Source of the DNA: Spisula solida
Taxonomy: Eukaryota > Mollusca > Bivalvia > Venerida > Mactridae
Assembly: GCA_947247005.1 (NCBI GenBank)
Contig: OX365948.1
Coordinates: forward strand, 42,800,601-42,864,600
Direction: 5' to 3'
DNA: 64,000 nt
The notes beneath the pieces were generated by a model. That model saw only the letters and a program-made list of their open reading frames with translations, was not told the origin of the DNA and made no database searches. Shown in pieces: positions 1 through 13,410 of the stretch (positions within the stretch are counted from its first letter, which is position 1; every line of letters starts with the position of its first letter). The position numbers and the translations under genes are program-made.

Positions 1-2674
1 TACTGTGGTAAATGCGTAATAAAAACACTCAATCTGCATCGTCTTCATTTATTATATAAACGAGAAATTATGGAACGCCGCATAATACATTGTATATTTA
101 TGTTTTGTCAACATGATGTATTCACAGTGTGATATATGACAACATAAGACAGTTTTGGCGTTCCATACGAACAATTATTTAAGCTTCTCTCCCATGGATG
201 CGTTTATTTGCATTGCCAAATGTGAAGCTCTTTGGATATTAAATTAAAACTAGTGATACATTTATCTCAACATTGCACACTAGTTAGACAGGCTGCAAGA
301 CAAAGCCAGGTGTTTGTGTTTTAAAGCCAAGATCTGCGAGGCCATTACATTGAAGATGACCTTAAAGGTGACTTAGATTTATTTTATTTCGCAAACGGGA
401 CATACTGGCATACACAAATGTAAAAGAGCATCATGACATGTCAATTCTTCACATATACTGAGCAATCAAGACATATCAAAGGAGCCAATAGATTAATATT
501 TCTTTTAATTTCGCATGAAGATCAAGAGATCAAACAGTAATAACCAAGAACATTTGCCATGAATATGATATCATTTGTGAATCGATTAGTTACAAATATG
601 CTCTCATTATTGTTAAAAGGCTTTGAAATACGTAGTGACAGATGATTTCAATATATGAATGCATTTGTTACGATCTTTCTCGATGTTATAGGGTATCTGA
701 CGATATATGATATCATAAATATGTTTATAATCTATTTCATTGTTTTGCCGATAAAATACCACTTCAAGTTTCCAAAGTTTATTGATCATTTCTTTTTTGT
801 TTTATCAGGGTTATATGCTATTTGTCTACATGCATTAGTAAAATGTATATAGCGATCAGGGGTGGTATTCACAAAGCATTTTAAGGGAAAACTTAAATAT
901 TTTAAATTAAGTGAAAGATAGAGCTGCACATATTTCCTAAGAAACAAAGACTAACCCATGTTTTTCTTTGTGACTATTGTAGCTCTTTACATTATGCTTA
1001 TGAACTACATGTATGTAAAAAGTTGATAATCTTGATTTTCCTCTTTAGCTGATACACTTAAGGAAGTTATAATATATTAAGAAATGATGAGTGTATGACA
1101 ACAAAGAACCAGACACACTAGGCAAACAAAAACATACACACAAGCACATGAAAGCGTTTTCATCTCGACATAGCAAAATGATAACAAAGACATGACAGGG
1201 TTTTCATCATGACAAAACAAAGTAGAAGCAAAGACAATGAGAGACTTTTCATCTTCACATGGCAAAATAATAAATAAAATAAAAAATAACAAGTATTGTT
1301 GGTATCACTCTATAGAGACACTCTGGTACACATTTATTGCAATATCGTTGTTGATTATAGAATGCATTTGTGGTAATGATTATTTCAATGTATGAAGTCT
1401 ACAATGTGTTATAGAGTATTATAAGACATTGTATTGGCACTTTTATCAGGAAAACACATTCAAAAAGGCTCTGTACATCACAGTTAAGACAAGGTAAAAA
1501 CGATTTGAAATGTTTTAAACAATGCAGGTTAAGAGAACACGTGTAGATTATAATTATAAAACCATGGATAAATCATGTACAGTTACATTCAATAACCGTA
1601 TTCTTATACAATTGATTACCGAAACAGGTTAAAATGTACAATATATAAATACTTATAGCGAAGCTTTAATTTAGGTCCAGTGCAGAATATAGCGCCACTG
1701 TTATGAGCCAACGAGGTAACCATGGGTGACTTAGACCTATCGCTATCACCCCATTGTGATGGTACATATACCTCATTTGTTTTGGCGTTGTTTGTTTTAT
1801 TAGGGACACGCAAAAATGTTTGTGGTGCCCTATAGCAATCACCCTAGCTGTCCGTCCGTCCACTTTTTTCATGTTTTTTTTCTTGTTAACTTGAACACCT
1901 TTAAATGTATTCACTTCAAACTTTAAACATAACCTCACAACAACCATACACTATCTAATAACAAGTTACATAACTCTAACTCAAATATTGAAAGAATTAT
2001 GGACCTTTGTGAAATTCAGATTTTCATTTTCGTATTTTTGTCTTCATAACTTCAAAACCATAATAGATATTTAAATGAAACGTGCTATGCTTATTGACAG
2101 TGATCATACATATATCTGTAGCAAAGAGCAACGAATGTAGCTTTAATAAATTTTGACTTATACCCATGTTTCGGCTTCAAAAACGTTAAAATTGACCATA
2201 GGTCAAAACTGTTCCAAGATAATTATTCAAATGAAACTTGCTTTACTTGAAATAAGCACATGTGGAGCAAAGGACACAACTCTAGATTGAATAAAGTTTG
2301 ACTTAGTAACCTAAATATAAAACAAAGACAATATATATACATGTAGTTATGTTGTCTATATTTCCATCTTGTGCAACATTGACACAACCAGGATGATGTA
2401 TGAACTGGGCAATGTCAATGAAACCTATAGCATTATTACATTTAATTATGCGTGCAAATTTAGTCGATAATAATGATTGTTTTCAAACATTATAAAGTCA
2501 AAGTTTCTTTTCTTGAAATTAAACCTGTGCTTGCCAACCAACTTTATTGTTATTTTAGAATTTTATTTCAGACATAAAATTGTGAGATATGATCTTATAT
2601 AATGTGTCTATGCACCCCACTATATGTCTACACTTTTCTTGCAACCCCACGCCTTCGAACATGCTACAACTGGG
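1..2674. other. Unique left flank, no gene seen
   Basis: AT-rich sequence that does not recur elsewhere in the window. Homology with the array starts abruptly near 2675, at a CTGATCACGACAG motif shared with the start of copy 2 near 9329. All open frames are under 100 codons, overlap one another and show no recognisable domain. A stretch around 1720-2330 (including a TGTCCGTCCGTCC run near 1849) has the look of dispersed molluscan repeat sequence, but I cannot define its ends. I see no promoter, exon or RNA gene that I would defend. Confidence 0.6.
1147..1278. repeat. Short minisatellite, three 44-bp units
   Basis: Three imperfect head-to-tail units start at 1147, 1191 and 1235. Each begins with CATGA or CAATGA and carries a TTTTCATC core followed by an A-rich tail. 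The antisense frame across it (1077-1292) is a by-product of the repeat and is not called as a gene. Confidence 0.75.
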
Positions 2675-3915
2675 CCCTGATCACGACAGTAAATGTTCTA
2701 GTTAGGTTTCCTCATTATAACAACCTGTCAGTCGTGTATAAAGGCTATGCTCGGCATGCATATATATTTTAACACAACCACGTAATGTGTAATGTTATTT
2801 GCCAATCTCACAATATTATGGTTAGTTGTCGAACAAATTATGACTTTTAAAATACTTAAAGTTGGGAAGTGAGCTGTGAACGTTTCTTAAATCTTAAATG
2901 ACCTTGACATCATTTCTCTGAAGATTACTACAATTTACTATGCGCTTTTGTTCGTTAGTTGAATTTATGTATCGGCAAATCAACACTTCCGCGTTTTATT
3001 TATGACAAGGATGCAAAGGCAAATACTTAATAGTGTTGCAATAATATTGAAAAGCTATTCAGTCAGTTAATTTGAAAAGAAACCAGATGTAATTAATTGT
3101 AAATATAAGTTATTACCATGTCTGGAGTTGATGCATGTGCAAACCTGTCTTCGTACCGCACAAAACTGTGTTACTTTAGTCTCGTCCCACGTCTTGCAAG
3201 ATGCAACTAATATATATCATTTTAATGCAACAATCGGATAGGATAAGATACCAGTCGTAATTGATCGTACACTATCACATGGACAAGTTTCCACTATGAT
3301 TAACACATCATAACGCGCCTTTTAGAGTTTAAGACATTACAAACAGATCGCATTATTATTGCACCAGGATGTACTGGTTTTAACATTTCTCGCAAAAGAC
3401 AGAGGTATTCCGAGTGTTTTATCATTGCCAACATAGAAACCCCAAAGGACGGTTCCCTCTCCATAGAGAACATCTCCATGGTGAAAGGCATCAATAAAAC
3501 TTAAACTGATGTGTGGTGTATCTACGATAGCTGTAGCAGAAATTGTACTGATATTGGCCGCCATGTAAAGACGGAAGCGATATAAAGTTACAACAACCAG
3601 GTAGGGAACTAACCCAACTTTTATAAATACTTTAATTTTACGAGGTAACGCAGAAAATAGATTTGCTTCCATAGAGTCCTCAATGCACTCAGCATCAAAC
3701 GCATGCTATTGTCATCAAAATAAAACGAACAGTATATTTGTAAATGGAAAATCCGCACTAAACAACTCGGCAACATATGTCGCCGGATAAAACATGTAAT
3801 ATCTAGATATACGAAAACAATAAACAAATGAGGTTATTCATGAAAGTATGAACTTTATGACAATAAAGACATTTGCTCGTAATGTAAGTACGTGTACACC
3901 ATGAATTTATGTTAT

Positions 3916-4192
3916 GCTTAGGTCACATTTGCCCTACGAGCTCCTTACGAGTTCCGTACGAGTAGATATTGGTACGGACACCGAATACACGTACGCGCAT
4001 CTTACGGATTTTCTCAACGCGTACGAGCATCGCATGGATATCACACGAGTGCATTTCTATAGATCGTTTGTGGTCCGTACGAGCTGTGACCAGACGCTAC
4101 GAACATACAAAAACCGTAAGGATTTCAAAAATTGTGAACTCGTACGGGTTGATAAATTCGTACGAACATCGTACGAGCTTTGTGACCGTAGC
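3916..4192. mobile_element. TACGAG-rich inverted-repeat element (MITE-like)
   Basis: A 277-bp CpG-rich island in AT-rich surroundings. Its ends are inverted: GCTTAGGTCACA at 3916 and the complement of GCTACGGTCACA ending at 4192 (10 of 12 match). Inside, the palindromic core CGTACG and the pentamer TACGA recur about every 15-40 bases on both strands. It is absent from the matching place in copies 3 and 4, which carry a LINE there. No clean target duplication is visible. The two overlapping open frames across it reflect its base composition and are not called as genes. Confidence 0.6.
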
Positions 4193-5108
4193 ATTAGTGT
4201 AGATAATGTATAACTGTATGTAAGAATAATCTATTAATATGACTATTATTTTGCCAACAACATTTATATATGCTGTGTTGTGAGTACAGTATTGTTATAA
4301 TATCCAAAATATGTCATATTCTAGAGCTTTAGATCTATACACTTATCTGCATTTACTAGTAATTGGTTTTATCATAGATGCTTTACAATGTTTTAATAGT
4401 AAAGTTGCTGTTCTTTTATTATCAAATAGTCTCTTATAAATCAATCATGATTGGTCGCGTGCATGCATTATTACATTTATATGATTTTAATGTAAAAAGT
4501 GTATTGGACATATATGAAACATGAATGAGACTTTAATAAAATAATTAATAGAATAATTGAATTGTATACAAGACGAAACAAAAATAGAGCAATGTCGGTA
4601 GCTATCGACACTTTAAGGTTACGTCACTCGAAATTCACACACACAAAGTGATTATTATGTCGTTATACGAGTATGATATTCATTTGGTTTTGTGGTATGT
4701 GTCAAGGTCACTGATAATATCTCGTGAATTGGTAATTTGTTCCCCTCATACATAATCATTGTATTACTTCATTTTAATTCGCAGTCTGAAAAATATTTTC
4801 TTAACTTTTGACCGGTATAATATGTGAATTCATGTACATGAACATGTATGTAGGTGATAAGATAAAACAATAATCCGACATGGAAGACAGCGCACATCAG
4901 AAACAACAAAGCACGAAATATTGAACAGCTACTAAAATACTACAACTCACTCCGACAGTCTGCCGCCTCAGTTATCCCTATAAATCATTAGCGTGAACGT
5001 GAGAGAAGAACCTACCAAAAGGGGGACCACACACGTTTAAGACAACCCACAAACAACGCTAACCAGATACAGTGTACCTGCTTTTTTGAAATATACGAAG
5101 TAGCCTCA

Positions 5109-5380
5109 TGCACCTATCAATGTTTTCCCCCAGGAGGAGCTGCGGACTGACCCAGGAGAATTTGACATTTTTACTTTTTCAAAGTCTAAATTCCAACCCT
5201 AGAGCAAGGGCAATTTGTCAAAATACATACTCCCCGGGATCAAAATTTCGACCAAAGTCAACATTTCCCGGGACTCGGCACCATTCTGTCTGCCATTTCC
5301 CACCTATCGGGAACAGCCTTCTGTCAAAAGTCCCGTGTATGCCCGCCGCTTCCCCCTTGGGGAAAACATTGATAGGTGCA
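5109..5380. mobile_element. PIF/Harbinger-like MITE, 272 bp
   Basis: The terminal inverted repeats begin TGCACCTATCAATGTTTT at 5109, and the exact complement ends at 5380, with similarity continuing into a C-rich stretch. The right flank is TTA (5381-5383). The left flank is TCA (5106-5108), one base from TTA. Sister copies read CCTTATGCTTGACC at this point (copy 3 near 19678), which is the empty site. A three-base TWA-type duplication points to the PIF/Harbinger superfamily. It encodes no transposase, so it would be non-autonomous. Confidence 0.75.
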
Positions 5381-8300
5381 TTATACTTGACCATAAAATT
5401 CAGAAAGGCTCATACCAAAATGAGCACAGTACGTGGCACAAATATACACAGTAGCCAAAATAGTGTTTATAATAGTCGTACAAGTCTTAATTTCAGATGT
5501 CAAAAAGTCCTAAAGGTATACGAAACGTAAATGGGGTTACTAGTACCCTACAGCGGTTAAAATGATTGATGATGAATATCAACAAAACTAGAATAGGTAA
5601 AGGGATAGCTAAAAAGCTACACATTCAAAATTCCATTACCATACAGCTGCCAACCGGATAGTTAACGATCGAATGAGGGCGAACGAATCGGATTGGGGAC
5701 GAAAGGCGAAGGCATACAAATACGAATAAATAAGCTAGCTTCGCAAGGAAGTCTCCGAAGTGAAAATGACTGAGAATAGATGACATTTGATTGATTATAT
5801 AAGTTTGAAAACTATAAATATAAAAGTACTGTAGGAGTGTTAACTGTACATGCGTCACCATGATCTAATTATGTAAATAGATGGTCCTCAGAGGTCTACA
5901 ACCCTCTGGATTAGGAATAAACAAAACTATACTGATCATGATTCGACGCTTCGTTACGTACCTAGACAATATGCGTGATAGATGACGTAGTCTAATCAAT
6001 GTGGTGCCTTAATGATAATATCTAAGAATTAACAATTTATCGACAAACGATCGTTGCTTCTTATTATGATATTCCAGAGAAAAAAATTAACAACATTAAA
6101 ATACAGACCAATTAGACGATAGCGCGGGTTTGATCGGATCTCAATGAACAATAGATTATTTAACACTATATATAAAAGGTTGCACATGTATTACGAAAAA
6201 TATAGATCCTATGGTAACTTAAAGAAATTTATTTGGTCTATAACACGTTTGTATGAGGTACAGTCAAACAGTTCCTGGACAGGTCATTTTATAAACATTG
6301 GTGACGCCCGATCATACTAACATTTGCAATAGTTATAACTCTGACCAAGTTCGTATTGTTTGCATAATTATGTTTAAAAAACAATTATTCGATACTTGTT
6401 TACTGTACCTCGTATTATTTGCAACAATACTTAACTGAGTTGTTCGATCTACTTTGTTATAATATTATACATGTGTACAGTTTTTAAAAGGGTCCAGTAA
6501 AACTTTATTGGATTACAATTGTGTATGTTATATGGTCAATTACTGTTACATCTATTACAAGCTTGTTGCATACATTCATGAAATACTCTTTTAAGCTGCA
6601 TGGACCATCGTTGTACTATATTTTTCATATTGTCACTACCCTAACACATGAACATTAGTGATGACACTCGACCAACATATTTAGTGAATTGATCAGACGC
6701 CACATGTTAATAATCTAAATCGAGAATGAAGTTGACCAATGAAAGGATTTCATTTTGGTGGAAAATATTACACGTGTGTGTATAATCCAACGGATTCGCT
6801 CGATGACCTTCGACAAAACGAATGGGCGGGGCGTTTTCTTTACCATTGGTCAATTCTTGAACCACCCAGATAATTGAAACCGCTCCAAACCACCATGTTT
6901 TTCCAGTGCCATTTTAACGAGGCTCTGCTGACTTATCACTATATTACCGGTTAGGTCACGAATCTATAACCACATAAAACAACAAAAATAAATAAATCAC
7001 CTGTAATTTTCCAGCGCTAGGGCTCTGTATCGGTGCTCGGAGATAAGTCGTAGATTTTCAACCAGCATCGCTTTAGTCTTATCTGTATGTTTCATATTGG
7101 TATAAAGCAGGCTAGTGTCGGTCGCACGTCGTAACTGTCACACTTATAATCACATCGCGAAAACATGTGACAAATTAAATGTCTAATTTTACTGAAATTA
7201 AATCACTAGGCTGACCAACCAATACCCAATCAAACGTGCAGTCTCAAGTCGTAACTCCTACAGTTATAGTCACATCACGAACACATGTGACAAAACACTA
7301 TATAATCAACATGATTACTGAAATAAAATCACTAAACTAATCAACAGAGAAACATTCCAGCGAGGAACCCTTTAATTGTTTGACGTTTTTATTTACACTT
7401 ACATCCAACACGTGGAATAATTAATCTCACTTACACATTATTGATACATCCTCAAGATCACAAATAGATGCTGGAACTGACTAAATAATACCTATTTATA
7501 AAAGCATTCTTGTTCGTCGTGTTTCATTAATCCAATGTAATATTGTCGTTACACTGAGCTAAATTTATATAATAGCAAGCACGCCACGCCTTTATAGAGT
7601 ATCTCAGCTATCAAGTACTTGCTGACTTGTTGCGGCATTAACTGATATGCATGTTATACAGGACACAATATAATACAAAACAAGAACAGTTTTACGACCA
7701 CGCCGTACGTTCATAAAAAGGAGATTGCGTCTAAATCAAATTTCGCAAAGTAAAACAGATCAGTGACTATTGATGAATAAGGAATGTGCATAATCCAAAC
7801 ACGGTGGGTTTATATAAATACACATAAATACACGTAAACCAGGTCCATGGCTACATTTATAAACAACTGTATACTTGCATTTGACAATGTGTTCAGATCA
7901 ATCAGGTCATGAGAGGAACTAGAATCCATGGTTTGTTATGAATGGTGCGTATTGCCCACACTAGACATATTGAATTACGAAAACCACTTTAAACAAACTA
8001 GTTTCGTACACCACCGATAAATACATTTATTTGACATTTTAACATTTCTAATCAAGTATCCCGACATATCACGAATGTCATAGCAACCATAATAACTCGG
8101 TGCTATCCAGTGAGTCATTTTAAATTCACTCCATTAGTTATGTCACCACCTTGCACGATTATTACACAACAATGTCGACTCATTATATCATCAGTTAAAT
8201 ACGCAGTAGACAATTATCTTCGAAGCGTGTATTGGAAGAGACGTTTTAACTACCTGTAAAAAAGAAACACACATCAATGTTATACGTGTTCCAGTATATT

Positions 8301-9355
8301 CTAGATACAACCAGAAACTCATATCAACGTTGCTAAGGTAAATGACAAAATATTGCTGAGATATCGCTGCTTCATAGAAGTATAGAAAGGCAAAGGCACG
8401 AGCGAAGATATGTACATTGATTACGTCTATCAACAGCAATTGCTAGGCGAGCGTGAAAGAGGATATACCGGGACCAATTTTTAACAACTTTGGTATGTCG
8501 AACCCGATACCTCTCGCACTTGAAGCGGACACTCTACTACTAACATACAAGGTTATCGAGGCTGACATAAGTTGAATACTAATTCCAGAAAATTTATTGG
8601 TACGGTCAACCGAATGTCGTATCTGTCTGAAACATGGTTGAAAAAAAACAGCGGCAAACAAGAACTTGTATCGATATCAGAAATAACAAATGAGAGCAAA
8701 GTGTGCACTGTTTTTAATCAGAAGGAGACATTGTGCACGTGGTTATGAATTTGCGACAGTGTGTTCTCTAGGTGCTGATTATTCATGATATAAATTGACA
8801 GAACGGAACGATGCAAATATATCAAGAAATGAGGTATAATTTGATCATAAAATATGGAAACTTTGGTTTTTACAAATTTATATTGCTTTAATATGTAACG
8901 CACATGTTACGAGGGATTTGTTGATGCTTTAGTTTACCTCTTTGTTGGCATCCCCAACGTGTAACTCGACGACCACAAGAGCAATCTGTGACCAGATAAT
9001 ATGTGTAATGTCGTAATTAATAAATAACAAACGCTCAGTTCAAAGTAAATATATAACTCTTAATTTATTTAATGAAACATACCTGAAATTGATGTACGAA
9101 TTAAATCGGTATCTATTAATGTGTGCATTGTCAAAGAATATAAAATAAAATTCCGATGTACGCGTAAAATTGGTATCCAATAAATGTGTTAACTTTTGCA
9201 CTAATTTTCACTGTGATACATGTTAGAATGTAAAAGTAATAGTAATTAGGCAAGCGCGAAACTGACTAAAAACGCGATACTTGAGTTATAATGCGAATTT
9301 CAAAATAGATTTATAGTGATATCGAAGGCTGATCACGACAGTAAATGTTCTGGTT

Positions 9356-9371
9356 GGGGGGGGGGGGGGGG
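9356..9371. repeat. Poly-G run of 16
   Basis: Sixteen consecutive G in block A of copy 2. The corresponding place in copy 1 (about 2704) has no such run. It is a likely replication or assembly slippage site and could form a G-rich secondary structure. Confidence 0.9.
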
Positions 9372-12300
9372 TACTTATTAAAACAACCTGTCAGTCGTGT
9401 ATAAAGGCTATGCTCGGCATGCATGTATATTTTTTACACAACCTCCTAATGTTATTTGTCATTCTCACATTAAGTATGGTTAGTTGTCCAACAAATTATC
9501 TGACTGTTGAAATACTTCCATTTCATTAGTTAGCAGTGAACGTTTCCTTAAAATCTTAACGAGCTTGACAACAATTTTTGGCGATTACGACTATAGTTTA
9601 TAATGCGCTTTTGTGCGTTAGCTGAATTCATGTAACGGCAGATCAACGCTTCCGCGTTTTATGTATTACAAGGATGGAAATGCAAATACAAAATTAATGT
9701 TCTTAATAGTGTTGCAATACTATTGAAAAGTGATTCAGTCAGTTAAGTTGAAAAGAGACCAGATGTTATGAATTGTAAATATAAGTTAATTACCATGTCT
9801 GGAGTTGATGCATGTGCAAACCTGGCTTCGTACCGCACAAAACTGTGATACTATGTCTCGTCCCACGTTTTGCAAGATGCACCTAGTATCAATAATTTTA
9901 ATGCAACAATCGGATAGGATAGGCTACCAGTCATAATTGATCGTACACTGTTACACGGACAAGTTTCCACTATGATTAACACATCATAACGCGCCTGTTA
10001 GAACTTAAGAAACGACAAACAGATCGCATAATCATTGCACCAGGATATACGGGTTTTAACATTGCTCGAAAAAGAGAAGGGGGTATTCCGCAAGTTTTAT
10101 CATGGCCAAAAATGAAACCCATAGGACGGTTCCCTCTCCATAGAGAACATCTCCATGGTGAAACGTATCAATAAAACTTTAAACTGATATTAGGTATATC
10201 TAGATAGCTGTAGCAGAAATTGTACTGATATTGGCCATACATGTATAAAGACGGATGCTATATAAAGTGACACAACCAGGTAACGAACCCAACTTTTATA
10301 AATACTTTATTGCACGAGGTAACATAGAAACAACATTTGCTTCCATAGAGTCTTCAATGCACTCAGCATCAAACCCATGCTATTATCATCAAAATAAAAC
10401 GAACAGTATACTTGTAAATGGAAAATCCGCACTAAACAACTCGACAACATATGTCGCCCGATCATACATACAAAACCTAGATATACGAAAACAATAAACA
10501 AATGATGTATTTCATGAAAGTATGAACTTATGACAATAAATACCTTTGCACGTAAGGCCAGAGTTCTTTAATATATCGTTACTCGGACCCACCTGCCCAA
10601 ATGTTTGGCATTTTCAAAAAAAATGTATCAAGGTCACCGATATTATCTAGTGAATTGATTATTTGTTCCTCAATACATAATCATTATGTTACTTTATTGT
10701 AATTGGCAGCCACCAAAAAAGATAAATACTAAAACCAATTCCGACATTCTGGCGTCTCAGTCTGCCATACAAATACTTAGAACGAGTGTAAAAGAAGTAG
10801 ATACCAAAAGGAGGACCACGCACGTCAAAGACAACACACAAGCAACACTCACCTGATACAGTGTACCTGGTTTTTTTTAAAGAAACGAAGCAGTCTTACG
10901 CTTGACCATGAACTTGCAGAAGGGCACATACAACATGAGCACAGTACGTGGCACAAATATACACAGTAGCCATAATTGTGTTTCTAATTGTCCTAATTTC
11001 AGATGTCAAAAAGTCCTAAAGGTATACGAAACACTGTAAATGGGATTACTAGTACCATTCTCCTGTTAAAATGATTGATGATGAATATCAACAAAAAGAG
11101 AATAGGTTAAGGGATTAGGCGCAAGAAAAAGAAATAAAATGCAAATAATAGGCTACAAATTCCTAAATCCATAACCCTACAGCTGCCAACCGGATAGGTT
11201 ACGATCGAATGAGGACGAACGAATCGGATTTAGGACGTAATACGAAGGCATATAATTACAAAGAAACAAGCTCCACAAGAAAGTCTCCGAAGTAAAAATG
11301 ACTGAGAATGGATGACATTTGGTTGATTAAATAAGTTTGAAAATTATAAATATACACATACTGTAGGATTGGTATCTGTTTATTTGTCACCATGATCTAA
11401 TTATGTAAAATGTTTGTCCTCAAAGGTCTACGACCTACTGGATTAGTAATAAAATAACCTATACTGGTCATGATACGTAGCTTCATTACGTACCTAGACA
11501 AACATGCAAGAATAGTGCCTTAATGACAATATCTAAGAATTAACAATTTATCGACAAACGATCATTGCTTTTAATTATGAAATTCCTGGGGAAAAATCTA
11601 ACAACTTTGAAATACAGACCAATTAGACGATAGGACGGGTTTGATCGGATCTCAATGAACGACAAACATATTTACAAAGCACGAGATCAATATGGCATTG
11701 CAATATACGAGGCTCATAACTATTATAGGACCACAAATAACCGAGAGAAAAAATTCAGATCCACGCAAAATTAATCAAACGTTGTAATTCTTTATGAGCT
11801 GATTTTTGAGTGATTTTAATCGTTAAGTACACACAGACAACAAACCCGGTTATTGTTGCCATTTTCGGATCGGTATTAATCAGTGCCATGAAAACGAGAA
11901 CTACAGGGAATTTATAGCGTTTACATTGACCATTATTTCAAATGTGAGGCGTTCATTGATATTCGTATAAGTTTTCAATGGTCTTCTGTAAAAAGCAAGG
12001 ATTTTATTGACGCCCCCTGGTTGAAGGCGTGTCAGAGGCGTATCATCGAGGTGTTCTATGTAATGCGTTTTTATTATGAAAAAATAATTTGTCATAGTCA
12101 AATTGGACCAAGGTACAAGTCGAACTTTGGTCAGCATGATTATACATTCGGATAAGTCTGTCTTCTATGGGCGATGTTAAAAAAGTACATCCCGGTAAAA
12201 TACCGTAGCCAATGATCACATTAACCCCTTAATACCAAGGCAACAAATGCAATCCGATCGCCATCCAATAATCGGACGGCGTACTTTTGTCTAATCGGGT

Positions 12301-13312
12301 CTGAGACCGGACGGACATCAGCGGGCCATCAGGCAGCGGCTGCAGTAATTTAAGTCTCTTTTGACATATTCATGGCTACTCATCGACCTATAGATAAACG
12401 GACACTATTTTACTTAAACATCCGATTAATAATAATATGCGTTATGTTTGCGTCGATCGATGATGTATTGGTTTCGATATAAACAGTTTATATGGATAAG
12501 CAAAAACATAGGAAACAGAAATACGTTAACAGTAGCATCTGCTACAAAACCCTAACGATATATTTTCATAGCATCTCTCTCCACATACATTAAGTTAACA
12601 TAATGCTGATCCCAGGAGGACCTGAGAGTACGAACCAAATACTATAATGTCTGTAAGACATATTGGATATACGACGTATGGCAGAACAGTGACAAAACGT
12701 TTTAGAGAAGCCAAAACAAATTAAGATGCTAATGTCGGACTGGACCGTCAATGATTTGGCATGGAAACAATAAATATGGTCTGCTATTAGAAAAGAACAG
12801 GTCAGTCAGACAAATGACTGAACCGAGTTCGATTTCATGATTAAATTAAAGGTTGACTGTTTAGAACTTACTGAACATTGGATTGCAGCTTTTAAGTCAA
12901 TCACATGTCATTTTGGGGAGGACATACATGACTGACGGTCGGATGGACGGACTAACAAACAAACAAACAAACAAAACAAACAAACAAGCAAATCAATAGG
13001 CCTTCCAGTTTATAACCGGTAGGGGGTTAGATAATACACATTATCTGGACGTAAGCCACGACTTTTATTACAATTATATAGTTTGGCACATGTTGCCAGT
13101 ATTGAATAATACGTATTTGGTAATTTTAGCAATGCCTAACATGTCGTGTGTAAGCCGAAAACGTTTATGTCTATAATAAATAATTTAACACTATCTAAAC
13201 TATATATTGTTACACATGTATTACAAAAAATATATATCCTGTGATAACTTAAATAAATTTATTTGGTATATAACTTCACTTATAATTATGAACATGTGTT
13301 ACATATTGGTTA

Positions 13313-13410
13313 GGGAAGACGATTGGTGTGATTTGGGTCTGTTTGAGTCAAGGTTTAGATTGGGAAGACGATTAGTGTGATTTGGGTCTGTTTGAGTCAA
13401 TGTTGAGTCA
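13313..13410. repeat. 49-bp tandem duplication private to copy 2
   Basis: Two adjacent units start at GGGAAGACGATT (13313) and again at 13362. Copies 3 and 5 have one unit here (near 22842 and 56476), so the duplication is recent and local. Confidence 0.8.

Larger units (their letters stand above)
2675..9330. repeat. Array copy 1 (block B deleted)
   Basis: Runs from a CTGATCACGACAG start shared with copy 2 to the GAAGGCT boundary at 9330. Block order is A, E, C, D. Block B (about 1.5 kb in copies 2-5) is missing: sequence matching 11660 of copy 2 joins directly, at about 6150, to sequence matching 13175. Two short insertions are specific to this copy, 3916-4192 and 5109-5380. The antisense frame 8191-8439 is the local version of the hydrophobic frame noted at 51301-51573. 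Apart from these I see no gene in it. Confidence 0.85.

Noticed and set aside
3914..4213. Two overlapping sense frames of 99 and 77 codons
   Set aside because: They lie entirely within the TACGAG-rich inverted-repeat element and reflect its words.
5108..5530. 140-codon sense frame in copy 1
   Set aside because: It begins inside the PIF-like MITE and runs out into unit DNA; it is absent in other copies.
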